The translations under genes were made by a program, and so were the position numbers. This document shows, piece after piece, positions 36,531 to 45,393 of a stretch of DNA of 64,000 bases. Every line of letters starts with the position of its first letter. Within the stretch, counting starts at the first letter, position 1. The DNA lies in assembly GCA_963971575.1 (NCBI GenBank), contig OZ020611.1, positions 203,656,419 to 203,720,418 of the forward strand, read 5' to 3'. The notes under the pieces were generated by a model. The model was given only the letters and a program-made list of their open reading frames with translations, was not told the origin of the DNA and searched no databases. The DNA is from Liopterus haemorrhoidalis (taxonomy: Eukaryota; Arthropoda; Insecta; Coleoptera; Dytiscidae).

Positions 36531-36926
36531 CAAAAAATCACAAAGAACATAGGAATATTCATTTTATATTAATTTCAATACTGATAAGGTGACCGTATTG
36601 TTTAATTCAAAATTCGGGACGGGAGCTCATAGACGGGAGGGAGGAGGGTTAAATATTCAAGTTTGGTCTTGTCACTTGTCCAAAAAGTTGTTCATCAAGG
36701 TAAATACCCGTTCGGTAGATTTTTTTTTTCAAGTTTTGTAAAAATAATTCTAGATGAAATATATTTTAACACGCCCCCCCCCCCCAATACGTCAGTGCTG
36801 AGTATTGATCTGATATTAAGTTATTCGAATTGCACACTACAAATCGAAATATTTTCGTATGTCTATGTAATAATTGAATAATATAATTTAAATTATATTA
36901 ATTAACATAAATATATTTTGTTGCAG

Positions 36927-37098
36927 ACCAGAGAGAGGATCAAAAACAGAAGCACGAGGTTGCAAAGCGGCATCTCACGTCTACAAAGAAATGCTTGAAC
37001 TATGTGAAATCATCAATGAAAATGGTGAATTCCTCTTCACACCCAGTGAGAAGAAAGATGATCCAAGGAAAGTCATCAGCTTCGGGGAACTTTTTAAT
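36927..37098 (+). CDS. ABRA exon 3
   Basis: Acceptor tttgttgcag, donor GTAAAT. The first base completes the split Arg codon, followed by 57 codons: PERGSKTEARGCKAASHVYK, EMLELCEIINENGEFLF, and ending RKVISFGELFN. The second half starts the Costars domain (residues ~76 onward). 'I.FGELF' is one of its most conserved blocks. It ends in phase 0. Confidence 0.9.
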
Positions 37099-37255
37099 GT
37101 AAATATCACTTTCTTCTAATTACCAACCTTAATTTGAATTAAATGTTTTCATTGTTGCGTTTATTATGTGAAAATCATAAATTCACATCATAAACACTGT
37201 TTTAGTTTGTTTAAAAACAATTTGTAATTAAGTATGAAATATTTCTTTGTTACAG

Positions 37256-37348
37256 ATTTACACAGTTATCTCAAATAAATTAGTGGGAGATTTAATCAGA
37301 GCAAGAAAATACAAAATACTTGATTTTGAAGGAGAAATGTTATTCCAA
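37256..37348 (+). CDS. ABRA exon 4
   Basis: Acceptor ttctttgttacag, donor GTAAGT. It has 31 codons: IYTVISNKLVGDLIRARKYK, ILDFEGEMLFQ. This is the core of the Costars domain (winged-helix-like, 'LV..L..A.K.K.L.FEGE.L.Q'). Phases are 0 at both ends. The next intron (7.16 kb) contains the gypsy element. Confidence 0.92.
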
Positions 37349-37489
37349 GTAAGTATTTACTTATAAATTACAAATAATCTTATTCTAAAATATTAATAAC
37401 AGAGCCGGATCGAGGGTGAGGCAAGTGAGACACTTGCCTCAGGTGATCAATGGAAAAGGGCCCCAAATTTATGAAATTAATGTAATTAC

Positions 37490-37579
37490 TGTATTGTATA
37501 TATTATAGCATTACCCATGTATATACCTTAGCAACATAAAGATAGTTAGTTGTTTTATGATAATAAAGAAATCAACACA
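37490..37579 (+). repeat. 5' LTR, 90 bp
   Basis: Starts tgtattgtatatattatagc and ends aataaagaaatcaacaca. It contains TATA-like (tatata) and AATAAA motifs within 90 bp. It is identical to the 3' LTR. Confidence 0.97.
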
Positions 37580-37591
37580 TGGTGTCAGAAG
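37580..37591 (+). other. Primer-binding site, tRNA-Leu type
   Basis: TGGTGTCAGAAG starts immediately after the LTR. It is complementary to the 3' end (..CTTCTGACACCA) of insect tRNA-Leu as I know it, over 12 nt. Confidence 0.7.
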
Positions 37592-37645
37592 ATAATTTTT
37601 AAAGTTAAATTAAAATTAAAAAGAAAACTTTAAAATAAAATAAAA

Positions 37646-40600
37646 ATGCCTGGTGATTTACAAAATGGATCAAATAATTATCTACAAGCTTTTTCAGCGA
37701 AACCGCCAGAAAGTATTAACATCAAAAATGCAACAGATAAGTCAAGAATTTGGCGCGAGTGGTTACAACAATACGAATGGTTCGAGATTGCAGCTGGAAT
37801 AAAGGAGTTAACGATGGAAAGACAAGTAGGAATACTGATGAACTGTTTAGGACAAGATGTGATCGGTACATACAATGGGTTCTTATTAACAGCTACAGAA
37901 CGAAAAGATCCAGAAATCCTAAAGAAAAAATTTGGTGAAGCTTACAATCCTACCGCTAACCCAACTTACAGTACATATGCTTTTTTCAGAACTTTTCAAG
38001 AAGAACATGAATGTTTCGAAAACTTTTTAATAAAGGCAAGAACAGCAATTGTTGACTGTAATTTTAATTCGACCAACGAAGGAATGACGATAGAAGAACG
38101 ACTTCTTAAAGATAAAATTGTTTTGGGAATAAGAAGTGAGAAAGTACGCGAAAAATTATTGTCAGATCCAAAATTGACGTTGCAAAAGGCAATATCTATC
38201 TGCAGGGCCAGCGAACAAACCACGGAAACGCTATTACAAATTAAAACGAACAAAAAACAATCATGTGACGCTGTCAAAAATGACAATTTTCGAAATGTTT
38301 TTAAATGTAAACGCTGCGCTACTACGCATGGTAAAAGAAGCTGTCCTGCATATAAGAAATATTGTACTCTCTGTGGAAAAAGTGGGCATTTGACAGAATG
38401 TTGTTTTAAGAAAAATAAAAATGAAGCTGTAAAAGGTAAAAATGTAAACAAATATATAGAAAATAAAGCAGGCACTGTAAGTTTGTCAAATACTGACATT
38501 GACACTACAGGAGCTGAACTGTCAAATTTTGATTTACATTTAAACGTCATCGACTTAAATAGTTCAGATGACTGGAATGAAGATATCAAGGTAGGATCTA
38601 CTATTATTAACTTTAAGCTAGATACAGGAGCTCAATGTAATATTGTCTCAAAAGTATTAGCAGATACAATTAAAGGTCATATAAATAATTCACACACTAA
38701 AAATATTATTTCATTTAATAATGAAAAAACAAAGGTGTTAGGTGAATTTGAAGAAATTTGTGAAGTAAACAATCAAAAAGCTTTACTTAATTTTATTGTT
38801 GTAGATCTAGATGTCAAACCAATTCTTGGGAAAAATTCATGTGTCAAATTAAATTTAGTAAAACGTGTTGACACTATAATTGATAATGATGATCTTTTCA
38901 GAGGTCTAGGATGTTTTAAAAACTTTGAATATACATTAGAATTTAAAACAAATCCAAACTTTATAATTCATCCTCCAAGAACTATACCATACAAGCTTCG
39001 CGAAACTGTCAAGCAAGAGCTTAACGACATGGTAAAAATGGGTATTATTAAAAAGCAAAATGAACCAACACCAGTCGTAAGTAATTTGATAATAGTTCGC
39101 AAAAATAATAAAATAAGGTTATGCATTGACCCATCTGACGTTAATAAAAATATTTTAAGACGTCATTACCCTTTAAGAACTATTGAAGAAATATCCTCTA
39201 GAATACAAAATTCAAAATGGTTTACTATATTAGATTGTAAAAAAGGATTCTGGCAGGTAAAAATAGCGGAACAATCTCAAAAATATTTAACTTTTTCAAC
39301 TCCTTGGGGAAGATATTCTTATATGCGTTTACCATTTGGATTGGCATCCGCTCCAGAACTTTTTCAAAATTTAATGTCTACATTACTAGATGATATTAAA
39401 AATGTAGAAGTATCAATGGATGATATTTTAATACATTCTAAAACCGAAGAAGGTTTAGAGGAGAAAACAAAGGAAGTATTCAATAGAATTAGATTAAATG
39501 GGCTGAAACTTAACAAGGAAAAATGTAAATTTAAATTAAAAACTGTAAAATTTCTAGGCCACATAGTTACTTCGAATGGATTGTTACCTGATGAAGAAAA
39601 AATTGAAGCAATTCGACGACTCAAAATACCAGAAAATAAGAAACAGTTACAAAGATTACTTGGAATGGTAACGTATTTATCTAAATTTATTAAAAATTTA
39701 TCTGATTTGACAGGTCCTTTACGACAACTATTGCTGAAAGATACTTCATGGTACTGGGACCAAGAGCAACAATTGGCATTTGAAAAAATTAAAGAAGCCT
39801 TGTCGACACTTCCCGTACTGAAATATTATGACGTGAATAAAGAAAACACCCTGTCAGTTGATTGCAGCTCATATTCAATGGGAGCAGTATTAATGCAAGA
39901 TGGACATCCCATAGCTTACGCGTCGAGGGCATTAACATCTGCACAGAAAAATTATCCCCAAATAGAGAAAGAAGCATTTGCAATCAGGTTTGGATGTCAA
40001 AAATTTCACTCATATATTTTTGGTAAACCAGTAATTATTGAATCAGATCATAAACCTTTAGAGTCAATATTTAAAAAATCCCTTGACAAAGCACCCGCAC
40101 GACTAAAAAGAATTATTTTAGATGTACAACCATACGCACCTAAAATAATTTACGTGAAAGGTAAAGATATACCAATTCCAGATATTTTAAGTAGAGACGT
40201 GGAAAATATGCCAACCTATGATGAAAAAAATGAACTAGAAGTTAATATAGTTCTAAATGTTGGTAATAAATCTGTGAAAAAATTTATAGAGGAAACGTCA
40301 AAATCCAGAACCTTAATTAAATTAAAGGAAATCATTAATAATGGCTGGCCTAGCAAAATAAATTTAGTAGATCCTGATATTAAAAAATATTGGAATTTCA
40401 GAGATGAATTGTCTGTATATGACAATATCATATTTAAAGGAGAACAAATTTTAGTTCCCTCATCTCTTAAATTTGAAATGCTTCAAAAAATTCATGAAGG
40501 TCACTTTGGAATACAGTCGAGCATAAAACGAGCCAAACAATTATTATTTTGGTTGAACATGGGAAAAGATATTCAAAAATTTGTTGATGAATGTTCTATT

Positions 40601-41554
40601 TGCCAAAAATTTGCTCGAAACAATATTAAAGAACCAATGATTTTAACAAAAATTCCAGAATATCCTTTTGAAATTGTTGCTTCGGATTTATTTTATTTCA
40701 ACAATTACCATTACATTGTAATAATAGACAGTTATTCCGGATGGCTAGATTTTAAAAAATTAAAAACAATTGAATCTTCGGAAATAATAAAAAATCTTAA
40801 AATATGGTTTTCAATATTTGGAATTCCAGCTGAACTGCACACAGATAATGGACGCCAGTATTGTTCACAATTATTTAAAGAATTTTCGCAACAATGGAAC
40901 TTCGAACACATTACGTCAAGTCCATATTATCCACAAAGCAATGGGTTAAGCGAAAGAGCAGTTCAAACTGCAAAAAATGTTTTAAGAAAATGCTACGAAG
41001 ATCAAACTTCAATCGAGTTAGCCTTGTTGAATTATAGGAACATAACAAGAACTAATGAACTTTATTCTCCAAATCAAAGACTTTTAAGTAGAATAACAAG
41101 ATCAGTTATACCCATCAAGGAAGATAGATTAAAGCCAAAAATAGTCAAGAATGTTTCAAAGAACCTGAAAAACGAAAGAGAAAAGCAAAAGAGATACTAC
41201 GATCGAACATCTCATAAAAGAAATTTGTTGAACTTAGACGATTCAGTAATTGTTCAAGATCCCTTGACAAACAAATGGCAGTCAGGTAAAATTATACATA
41301 ATAGTAATACACCTCGTTCAGTTTTTGTAGAATTGAAGGATGGAAGTATACAGAGAAGAAATCAGAAACATATTAGAAAATCTCCAGCAACGGTGCAGCC
41401 AGAATTGGAAATAGCTTCAGAAGAAGTTACGGCTCCGGTAGAATCACCTCCAGAAACGGTTTCAAGTCCTTCCACCAGCCAGCAACGCCTTCCACAACAA
41501 TATGTCACCAGATATGGCCGAACAATCAAGCCCGTATCTAAATTTCAATTATAA
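37646..41554 (+). CDS. gag-pol polyprotein of the Ty3/gypsy element (1,302 aa)
   Basis: Gag and Pol are fused in one frame, starting at the first ATG 66 nt after the LTR. In order: a gag region; two zinc knuckles (C-x2-C-x3-H-x4-C from ~residue 220, then canonical CTLCGKSGHLTECC at 240-253); aspartic protease LDTGAQ (Asp ~326); reverse transcriptase (~440-660) with active site VSMDDILIHS (Asp ~592-593); RNase H starting LSVDCSSYSMGAVL (Asp ~739) with ESDHKPLES; integrase with an H950-H954-C983-C986 zinc finger; and catalytic Asp1014 (ASDLF), Asp1067 (HTDNGRQY) and Glu1103 (LSERAVQ), spaced D-x35-E. The C-terminal tail is basic, then proline/serine rich. No stops or frameshifts occur. The RT box has Ser where Tyr/Phe is usual. 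No envelope gene follows. All enzymes needed for retrotransposition appear present. Confidence 0.96.
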   Translation: MPGDLQNGSNNYLQAFSAKPPESINIKNATDKSRIWREWLQQYEWFEIAAGIKELTMERQVGILMNCLGQDVIGTYNGFLLTATERKDPEILKKKFGEAYNPTANPTYSTYAFFRTFQEEHECFENFLIKARTAIVDCNFNSTNEGMTIEERLLKDKIVLGIRSEKVREKLLSDPKLTLQKAISICRASEQTTETLLQIKTNKKQSCDAVKNDNFRNVFKCKRCATTHGKRSCPAYKKYCTLCGKSGHLTECCFKKNKNEAVKGKNVNKYIENKAGTVSLSNTDIDTTGAELSNFDLHLNVIDLNSSDDWNEDIKVGSTIINFKLDTGAQCNIVSKVLADTIKGHINNSHTKNIISFNNEKTKVLGEFEEICEVNNQKALLNFIVVDLDVKPILGKNSCVKLNLVKRVDTIIDNDDLFRGLGCFKNFEYTLEFKTNPNFIIHPPRTIPYKLRETVKQELNDMVKMGIIKKQNEPTPVVSNLIIVRKNNKIRLCIDPSDVNKNILRRHYPLRTIEEISSRIQNSKWFTILDCKKGFWQVKIAEQSQKYLTFSTPWGRYSYMRLPFGLASAPELFQNLMSTLLDDIKNVEVSMDDILIHSKTEEGLEEKTKEVFNRIRLNGLKLNKEKCKFKLKTVKFLGHIVTSNGLLPDEEKIEAIRRLKIPENKKQLQRLLGMVTYLSKFIKNLSDLTGPLRQLLLKDTSWYWDQEQQLAFEKIKEALSTLPVLKYYDVNKENTLSVDCSSYSMGAVLMQDGHPIAYASRALTSAQKNYPQIEKEAFAIRFGCQKFHSYIFGKPVIIESDHKPLESIFKKSLDKAPARLKRIILDVQPYAPKIIYVKGKDIPIPDILSRDVENMPTYDEKNELEVNIVLNVGNKSVKKFIEETSKSRTLIKLKEIINNGWPSKINLVDPDIKKYWNFRDELSVYDNIIFKGEQILVPSSLKFEMLQKIHEGHFGIQSSIKRAKQLLFWLNMGKDIQKFVDECSICQKFARNNIKEPMILTKIPEYPFEIVASDLFYFNNYHYIVIIDSYSGWLDFKKLKTIESSEIIKNLKIWFSIFGIPAELHTDNGRQYCSQLFKEFSQQWNFEHITSSPYYPQSNGLSERAVQTAKNVLRKCYEDQTSIELALLNYRNITRTNELYSPNQRLLSRITRSVIPIKEDRLKPKIVKNVSKNLKNEREKQKRYYDRTSHKRNLLNLDDSVIVQDPLTNKWQSGKIIHNSNTPRSVFVELKDGSIQRRNQKHIRKSPATVQPELEIASEEVTAPVESPPETVSSPSTSQQRLPQQYVTRYGRTIKPVSKFQL

Positions 41555-41561
41555 AAAAAAT

Positions 41562-41569
41562 AAGGGAGA
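41562..41569 (+). other. Polypurine tract
   Basis: aagggaga directly abuts the TG of the 3' LTR, 7 bp past the stop codon. Confidence 0.85.
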
Positions 41570-41659
41570 TGTATTGTATATATTATAGCATTACCCATGT
41601 ATATACCTTAGCAACATAAAGATAGTTAGTTGTTTTATGATAATAAAGAAATCAACACA
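41570..41659 (+). repeat. 3' LTR, 90 bp
   Basis: 90 of 90 bases match the 5' LTR. It is followed by the attac target duplication. Confidence 0.97.
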
Positions 41660-41902
41660 ATTACCATAATGTAATTTTTTGGTTTTTGCAGTGAGGATCT
41701 TTTGTTTTTAGTTCATTACTTCTATTTTTAGCAAAGAGGACATTTTTTGTTTAGGTCATTACTTAAATTTTAGAAGTGAGGACGTAGATCATCACTTTAT
41801 ATAATATGTAAAAGCTAGTTACGCCGGCCCTGATTAATAATACAATTTTGTATAAAAGCAATCACGCCCAAGTGGTGAAAAATACTTATATTTTTAGAGT
41901 TA

Positions 41903-42499
41903 TACCCTTTTCACACTAGAACTTTAAGATCGGATGTTAAAGTGAATGTATCTTTAAACGCTAATGTGAAACCGTATGACCTAAATACAAGCGATGTTTA
42001 AGACAGAGATCTGCGTCTTAAACATCGTCCGACTTGCCAACTTAATTTCTATTATAAAAAAATACTCCTTGAATTTGTGCTGTCAACATTTTATATTATC
42101 ATGAACAAGAATACTGTATTATATCGACGTTATAAGAAGTTTATACTTATTGTTATAATAAAATTATTTATTTTAATAATGTGTTTAATAAAATACAGAG
42201 CTACAATAATTGAGATAAAATGTATCGACTTACATGTTAATACAGGTGTAATATATTCTTTATTGTAGTGTCTTTATTGTAGAATGAAATGAAATATCCA
42301 TATTTGTTTATAATAATTCAAAATGTGCGTCTGCGCAGACAGTTCAAAACTGGTAATTTCATGACGGTAACTTAAGGACAAAATTACTGTAGCTGATGAC
42401 GGCACCGGAGATTTAAACATCAAGTGTGAAAGCATACCGATGTTAAACATCGGTGAACTTTAAGTTCACTCGTCTTAAAGTTCTAGTGTGAAAAGGGTA
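41903..42499. mobile_element. PIF/Harbinger-type MITE, 597 bp
   Basis: Inverted ends TACCCTTTTCACACTAGAAC (continuing tttaag) are nearly perfect for about 25 bp. They are flanked by TTA at 41900-41902 and 42500-42502. Sub-terminal 'gatgtttaa/ttaaacatc' repeats are present. A 63-codon ORF inside (42077-42268) is very hydrophobic and AT-driven, and is not considered a gene. Confidence 0.75.
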
Positions 42500-43352
42500 T
42501 TATACCCTTTAAGAAGTTTGGAAGCGTGGTGGTGGTATAAACCAGTGGTTCCCAAAGTAGGGTACGCGTATATCCATGGGTACGTCCGTTGTTACTTGGA
42601 GATACGCATAGAAAATGTAAATCTAGTTATAGATTCCTTTTGGATCTATATATCAATCTAATCACGTGGTCAGCATGACGTCATCGCACGTCTTGGAGGT
42701 ATCAGAAACTGCTAGAGCTATATACCACCATGATAAATATACTATTTTCAAATTAGCATTAATATTATACCAGTGAGAATTAAGTGTCTTAAATAAATCT
42801 TAAATTAAATGTTAAATAAATTGTATTTTAAATCTGACACTTTACGGTTAAGGGATAATATAATTTATTCTAAATATAAATAGTAATTGTCAAAATACTG
42901 TCCTATTGTTTTGATCTTGGTTGCAAATCAAATGCTGTAAATGATGCAAAAAAATAATGTTTTAGAAAACCAAACAAATGTATTGAATGTATAAGATTAT
43001 TGGTGGTTAGTATAATAGGAGTTGTACAGTAGCGTAACTATAAATTTGCCCCCCCCCCCGCAAAAAAGTGATGCCCCCTCTGATATTTTTAAAAATTATA
43101 TTGGAAAATTAAATATGCAATAGGTATGTTCGATTTGCACCTTCGCGTTATACTGCTAAACGCTAGCAGTAAAACGCTGCATTAGCAGTTTACTACTAAA
43201 AACTGGTAACATACAGCGAGTTTAATTTTCTGTTCAATTTGTTTATACGTAAAGAATAAGAAGTACGTCTGACGTAAATGTTAAATGTAAGATAACTTTC
43301 CAGGTTAAGAATCTTTTTACGATTTGGTTCGGAGATTATCTTGTGTGTCGAA

Positions 43353-43669
43353 TAGGGTGACCAGAAGTACTCTTTTTAAGAATATTATACTCTTTTTTGA
43401 GTAATATTTTCTATACTCTTACTTTTTATAAAAATACCCTGAATATACTCTTTTTTGATGGTCACTTGTTTTTATTACTTCTAGTTTAGAAGTGAGGATC
43501 TTTTTTTTTGCTCATCACTTCTATTTTGGGAGTGAAGACCTTTTTTTTTTTTGCTCGTCACTAGTATTTTTTAATGAGGACCTCTGTTTTTTGCTCATTA
43601 TTTGAATTTTTGTTGTGTAACCTTTTTTTTAGTATGCTCTTTTTCTGTGAAAAAAATCTGGTCAGCCTA
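43353..43669. mobile_element. hAT-type MITE nested in the previous element, 317 bp
   Basis: TAGGGTGACCAGAAGT and (other strand) TAGGCTGACCAGATTT are the ends. The exact 8-bp duplication gtgtcgaa lies at 43345-43352 and 43670-43677. The interior 'gaggatctttttttttgctcatcact' type motif repeats three times. Confidence 0.8.
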
Positions 43670-43703
43670 GTGTCGAAAGGGTGAAAAATATTAGATATAT
43701 TTA

Positions 43704-44006
43704 ATGGATCTTGAAATATTATCAAATCCAGAATCATCTGATTCAGATTTAGATTTTTCGAGTTCGGATGATGAAGTTATGAACTGTATTTGCGAGGTTT
43801 ACAAAATGCCCCAGGATAGAAAAACTGAAAAATTTTGTAGAAACTATTGTCCCAGGATATTCAAAAAAAGAATTTGTAAGACATTAGCCATCAAAGAATA
43901 TAGTATAAATATCAAAACAAATATGCTAGCCATATTCCTGTCAAAAAGTCAAAAACAAAGTACCAACCATTTATTCTTTATCTATGGTACCAACTCAAAA
44001 AGGTAA
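43704..44006 (+). CDS. Uncharacterised transposon ORF (100 aa)
   Basis: The ATG starts MDLEILSNPESSDSDLDFSS, an acidic, Ser-rich N-terminus of about 28 residues. Four Cys follow (CICEVYKMPQ, FCRNYCPRI, RICKT), then a basic tail ending GTNSKR. No DDE triad is visible. It begins 35 bp after the nested MITE, inside the inverted-repeat element, so it is probably the start of a truncated transposase or accessory protein. It could be non-coding. Confidence 0.35.
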   Translation: MDLEILSNPESSDSDLDFSSSDDEVMNCICEVYKMPQDRKTEKFCRNYCPRIFKKRICKTLAIKEYSINIKTNMLAIFLSKSQKQSTNHLFFIYGTNSKR

Positions 44007-44506
44007 ACAAACACAGCCCTAACAAATAATCCGCAAGAGAAGCAGCTGTAACTTTTTCGCAGTAGCGTCATAAACTGGCAGTAAATTACGACAAATCGAA
44101 TAGATTTGCAGTTACTGCGAAACAAAACGAACAGATTTTTATAACGCGGCAGTAAACAGTAACTGTAAATGTGCAAATCGAACACACCTAATGTTTATTT
44201 TTTTTTTCTTTTTATATCCAGTTAGGAAAACACAATTAGGTATATAAATAATATTTATTTTATTCCACATGGAACAGAAAACAGTTTTCGTTTAATTAAT
44301 ATAATTAACTTATCAGCAGCAACAATATAATATAAGCATGTACCACAATATCCCAAAAATGTTTTGCAGTGTAATATTTGTCTTAGAAAATTTTTGAGTT
44401 ACAATCTAAATAAATTTACATTTCTCACAGATAATTTTTATTTTCAATCTGAATTAATTTATAATTATTTAAATTTATAAAATAATTTTTGTTTAATTTG
44501 TTTCAG

Positions 44507-44626
44507 CGCCGAGATGATCACGTACCTATAATTCTCCTCAAACCAATAGAAGAAATCAGAACAGAACTAAGAGCAAAAATGGCAGAAGCAACAGCAGTCC
44601 TCAGAGAACATGGCGAAGAACTTTAA
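44507..44626 (+). CDS. ABRA terminal exon 5
   Basis: Acceptor aatttgtttcag. It has 39 codons and TAA: RRDDHVPIILLKPIEEIRTE, LRAKMAEATAVLREHGEEL. DDHVPIILLK completes the Costars domain ('DDV.I.LL' in ABRACL). The rest is a charged helix. It joins exon 4 in phase 0. Confidence 0.9.
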   Translation, partial: RRDDHVPIILLKPIEEIRTELRAKMAEATAVLREHGEEL

Positions 44627-44836
44627 GCCACCATAAATATTTTTATTTGAAAATGAACATTTCCATTTATTTTATAAAAAGTTGAGCACATTTATTATCA
44701 GAACTAAATATAAGTTCACAACAAAACCAAAGAAAAATATATAGGACCAAAGAACACCAAATACAAAGTATGAAAAACTGCCAAAGATAGAAGAGGTCCT
44801 TACTTGAAGCTCGAAATTAAAGACAAAAATAATAAA
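44627..44836 (+). terminator. ABRA 3' UTR with polyadenylation signal
   Basis: AATAAA at 44831-44836 is the first clear signal after the stop, giving a 3' UTR of roughly 220 nt. Cleavage position is not determined. Confidence 0.6.
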
Positions 44837-44839
44837 ATA

Positions 44840-45225
44840 TTTTATTACTTACAGTATTATTAAAAATTATAATCCGCTAGTTAAGTCGTTGAAGAAATGA
44901 AGTAATATTATAAAAGACTCAGTTCGAAATAAGAACTGGTCAGAATTTGACTAACATTGCTATAGTTGAAAAATAGACGCCATTTTACCCTCTATATAAA
45001 AACTAATGCGTGTTTTAGAAAAATAGTATTTTATAAAAAATAATAAGCTTCATTTCTTCAGTGCTCAAAATGTAGTAGTACGTTCCAAAATTGTACACCA
45101 GAGTAGTTTTAAGTATATTTATGCCCTATTGTTAGGGATCCCATTCGTACCGATTTACCCGTGACAGTCCAGGTTTTATTACTTCTGTCCCGGCAAGTTT
45201 AGTGTATCTTTTAACTCTTTATCCT
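44840..45225. other. Intergenic stretch, nothing recognised
   Basis: No ORF, repeat end or RNA feature could be supported. Confidence 0.35.
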
Positions 45226-45303
45226 TGTCGGTCTCCATCAAGTAGTGATCAGCGTGTCTGACTCCTAATCATGGGGGCTCGGGTTCGAATCCCTGTAATG
45301 GCG
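45226..45303 (+). repeat. tRNA-like (SINE-head-like) sequence
   Basis: TAGTGATCAGCGTGTCTGAC gives an A-box-like D arm. ctgactcctaatc would be an anticodon arm with CCT (Arg-like). CTCGGGTTCGAATCCCTG is a near-perfect T arm with B box. The acceptor ends do not pair and no 3' tail was recognised. It sits 90 bp upstream of copy F but is not part of the conserved family body. It is either a tRNA pseudogene or a SINE head. Confidence 0.55.
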
Positions 45304-45393
45304 TGGATCTTTGTATTTGTTGAAAAATTACTAATGTATCCAAAAATAAACTATTTAATGGCCATCAGTAGCAAAGACCAAAAATTAAAATTA

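Larger units (their letters stand above)
37490..41659 (+). mobile_element. Ty3/gypsy LTR retrotransposon, intact, 4,170 bp (Mag-like)
   Basis: Two identical 90-bp LTRs (37490-37579 and 41570-41659) begin TG, end CA and are flanked by the 5-bp duplication attac (37485-37489, 41660-41664). A primer-binding site follows the 5' LTR and a purine tract precedes the 3' LTR. One uninterrupted ORF encodes gag-pol, with no env. Very short LTRs and a single ORF resemble the Mag lineage (Bombyx mag has LTRs under 100 bp). The clade call is an inference. It lies in the same orientation as ABRA. Confidence 0.95.
37400..41832. mobile_element. hAT-type MITE split by the gypsy element
   Basis: CAGAGCCGGATCGAGG at the left and GTTACGCCGGCCCTG at the right are inverted ends. 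They are flanked by an exact 8-bp duplication attaataa at 37392-37399 and 41833-41840. Removing the gypsy insert and one 5-bp duplication leaves a 258-bp MITE, related to those at 17116 and 23233. Confidence 0.85.
43131..44190 (+). mobile_element. Inverted-repeat DNA element with a short ORF, ~1.06 kb
   Basis: TAGGTATGTTCGATTTGCAC at 43131 and its complement (with one substitution, gtgcaaatcgaacacaccta) at 44171-44190 define the ends. 'TA' flanks both sides. A hAT-like MITE is nested at 43353-43669 and an ORF lies at 43704-44006. Tc1/mariner or PIF/Harbinger are both possible. I cannot decide. Confidence 0.6.
37349..44506. other. ABRA last intron (7,158 bp)
   Basis: Donor GTAAGT and acceptor ttaatttgtttcag are intact. 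About 60% of the intron is the gypsy element at 37490-41659. The rest is mostly MITEs and another inverted-repeat element. hAT-like left ends without partners lie at 42544 (cagtggttcccaaagtaggg) and 43032 (cagtagcgtaactataaatt then a C13 run). 44195-44490 is plain AT-rich intron. Confidence 0.7.
16181..44626 (+). other. Gene span: actin-binding Rho-activating protein (ABRA/STARS, Costars domain)
   Basis: The gene is assembled from two alternative first coding exons and four shared ones, all with canonical GT/AG borders and compatible phases. Summed length is 12+47+57+31+39 = 186 aa for either isoform. Family knowledge: ABRA/STARS proteins bind actin and promote Rho/SRF (MRTF) signalling. The Costars domain is the conserved C-terminal module also found alone in the small protein ABRACL. 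Diagnostic stretches are KVRMFNIQANKH and LNPFSSGN (exon 2), VISFGELFN (exon 3), RARKYKILDFEGEMLFQ (exon 4) and DDHVPIILLKPIEEI (exon 5), in the order expected for insect ABRA. Introns of ~20 or ~11 kb (first), 637 bp, 157 bp and 7.2 kb are loaded with transposons, but the splice sites are intact. The assignment is strong. Which first exon is used is inferred. Confidence 0.85.

Noticed and set aside
37996..38589. 197-codon minus-strand ORF inside the gypsy element
   Set aside because: It is antisense to the intact gag-pol frame, with no domain of its own. It is a shadow frame.
37490..41659. An envelope gene or endogenous retrovirus interpretation
   Set aside because: The gag-pol stop lies 7 bp before the polypurine tract, so there is no room for an env ORF. 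It is a plain retrotransposon.
42077..42268. 63-codon hydrophobic ORF
   Set aside because: It lies wholly inside a MITE with TTA duplications. Its hydrophobic, AT-driven composition and lack of relatives argue against a gene.
45226..45303. Functional tRNA-Arg gene
   Set aside because: The T arm is good but the acceptor stem does not pair and the D arm is irregular. A tRNA-derived repeat or pseudogene is more likely.
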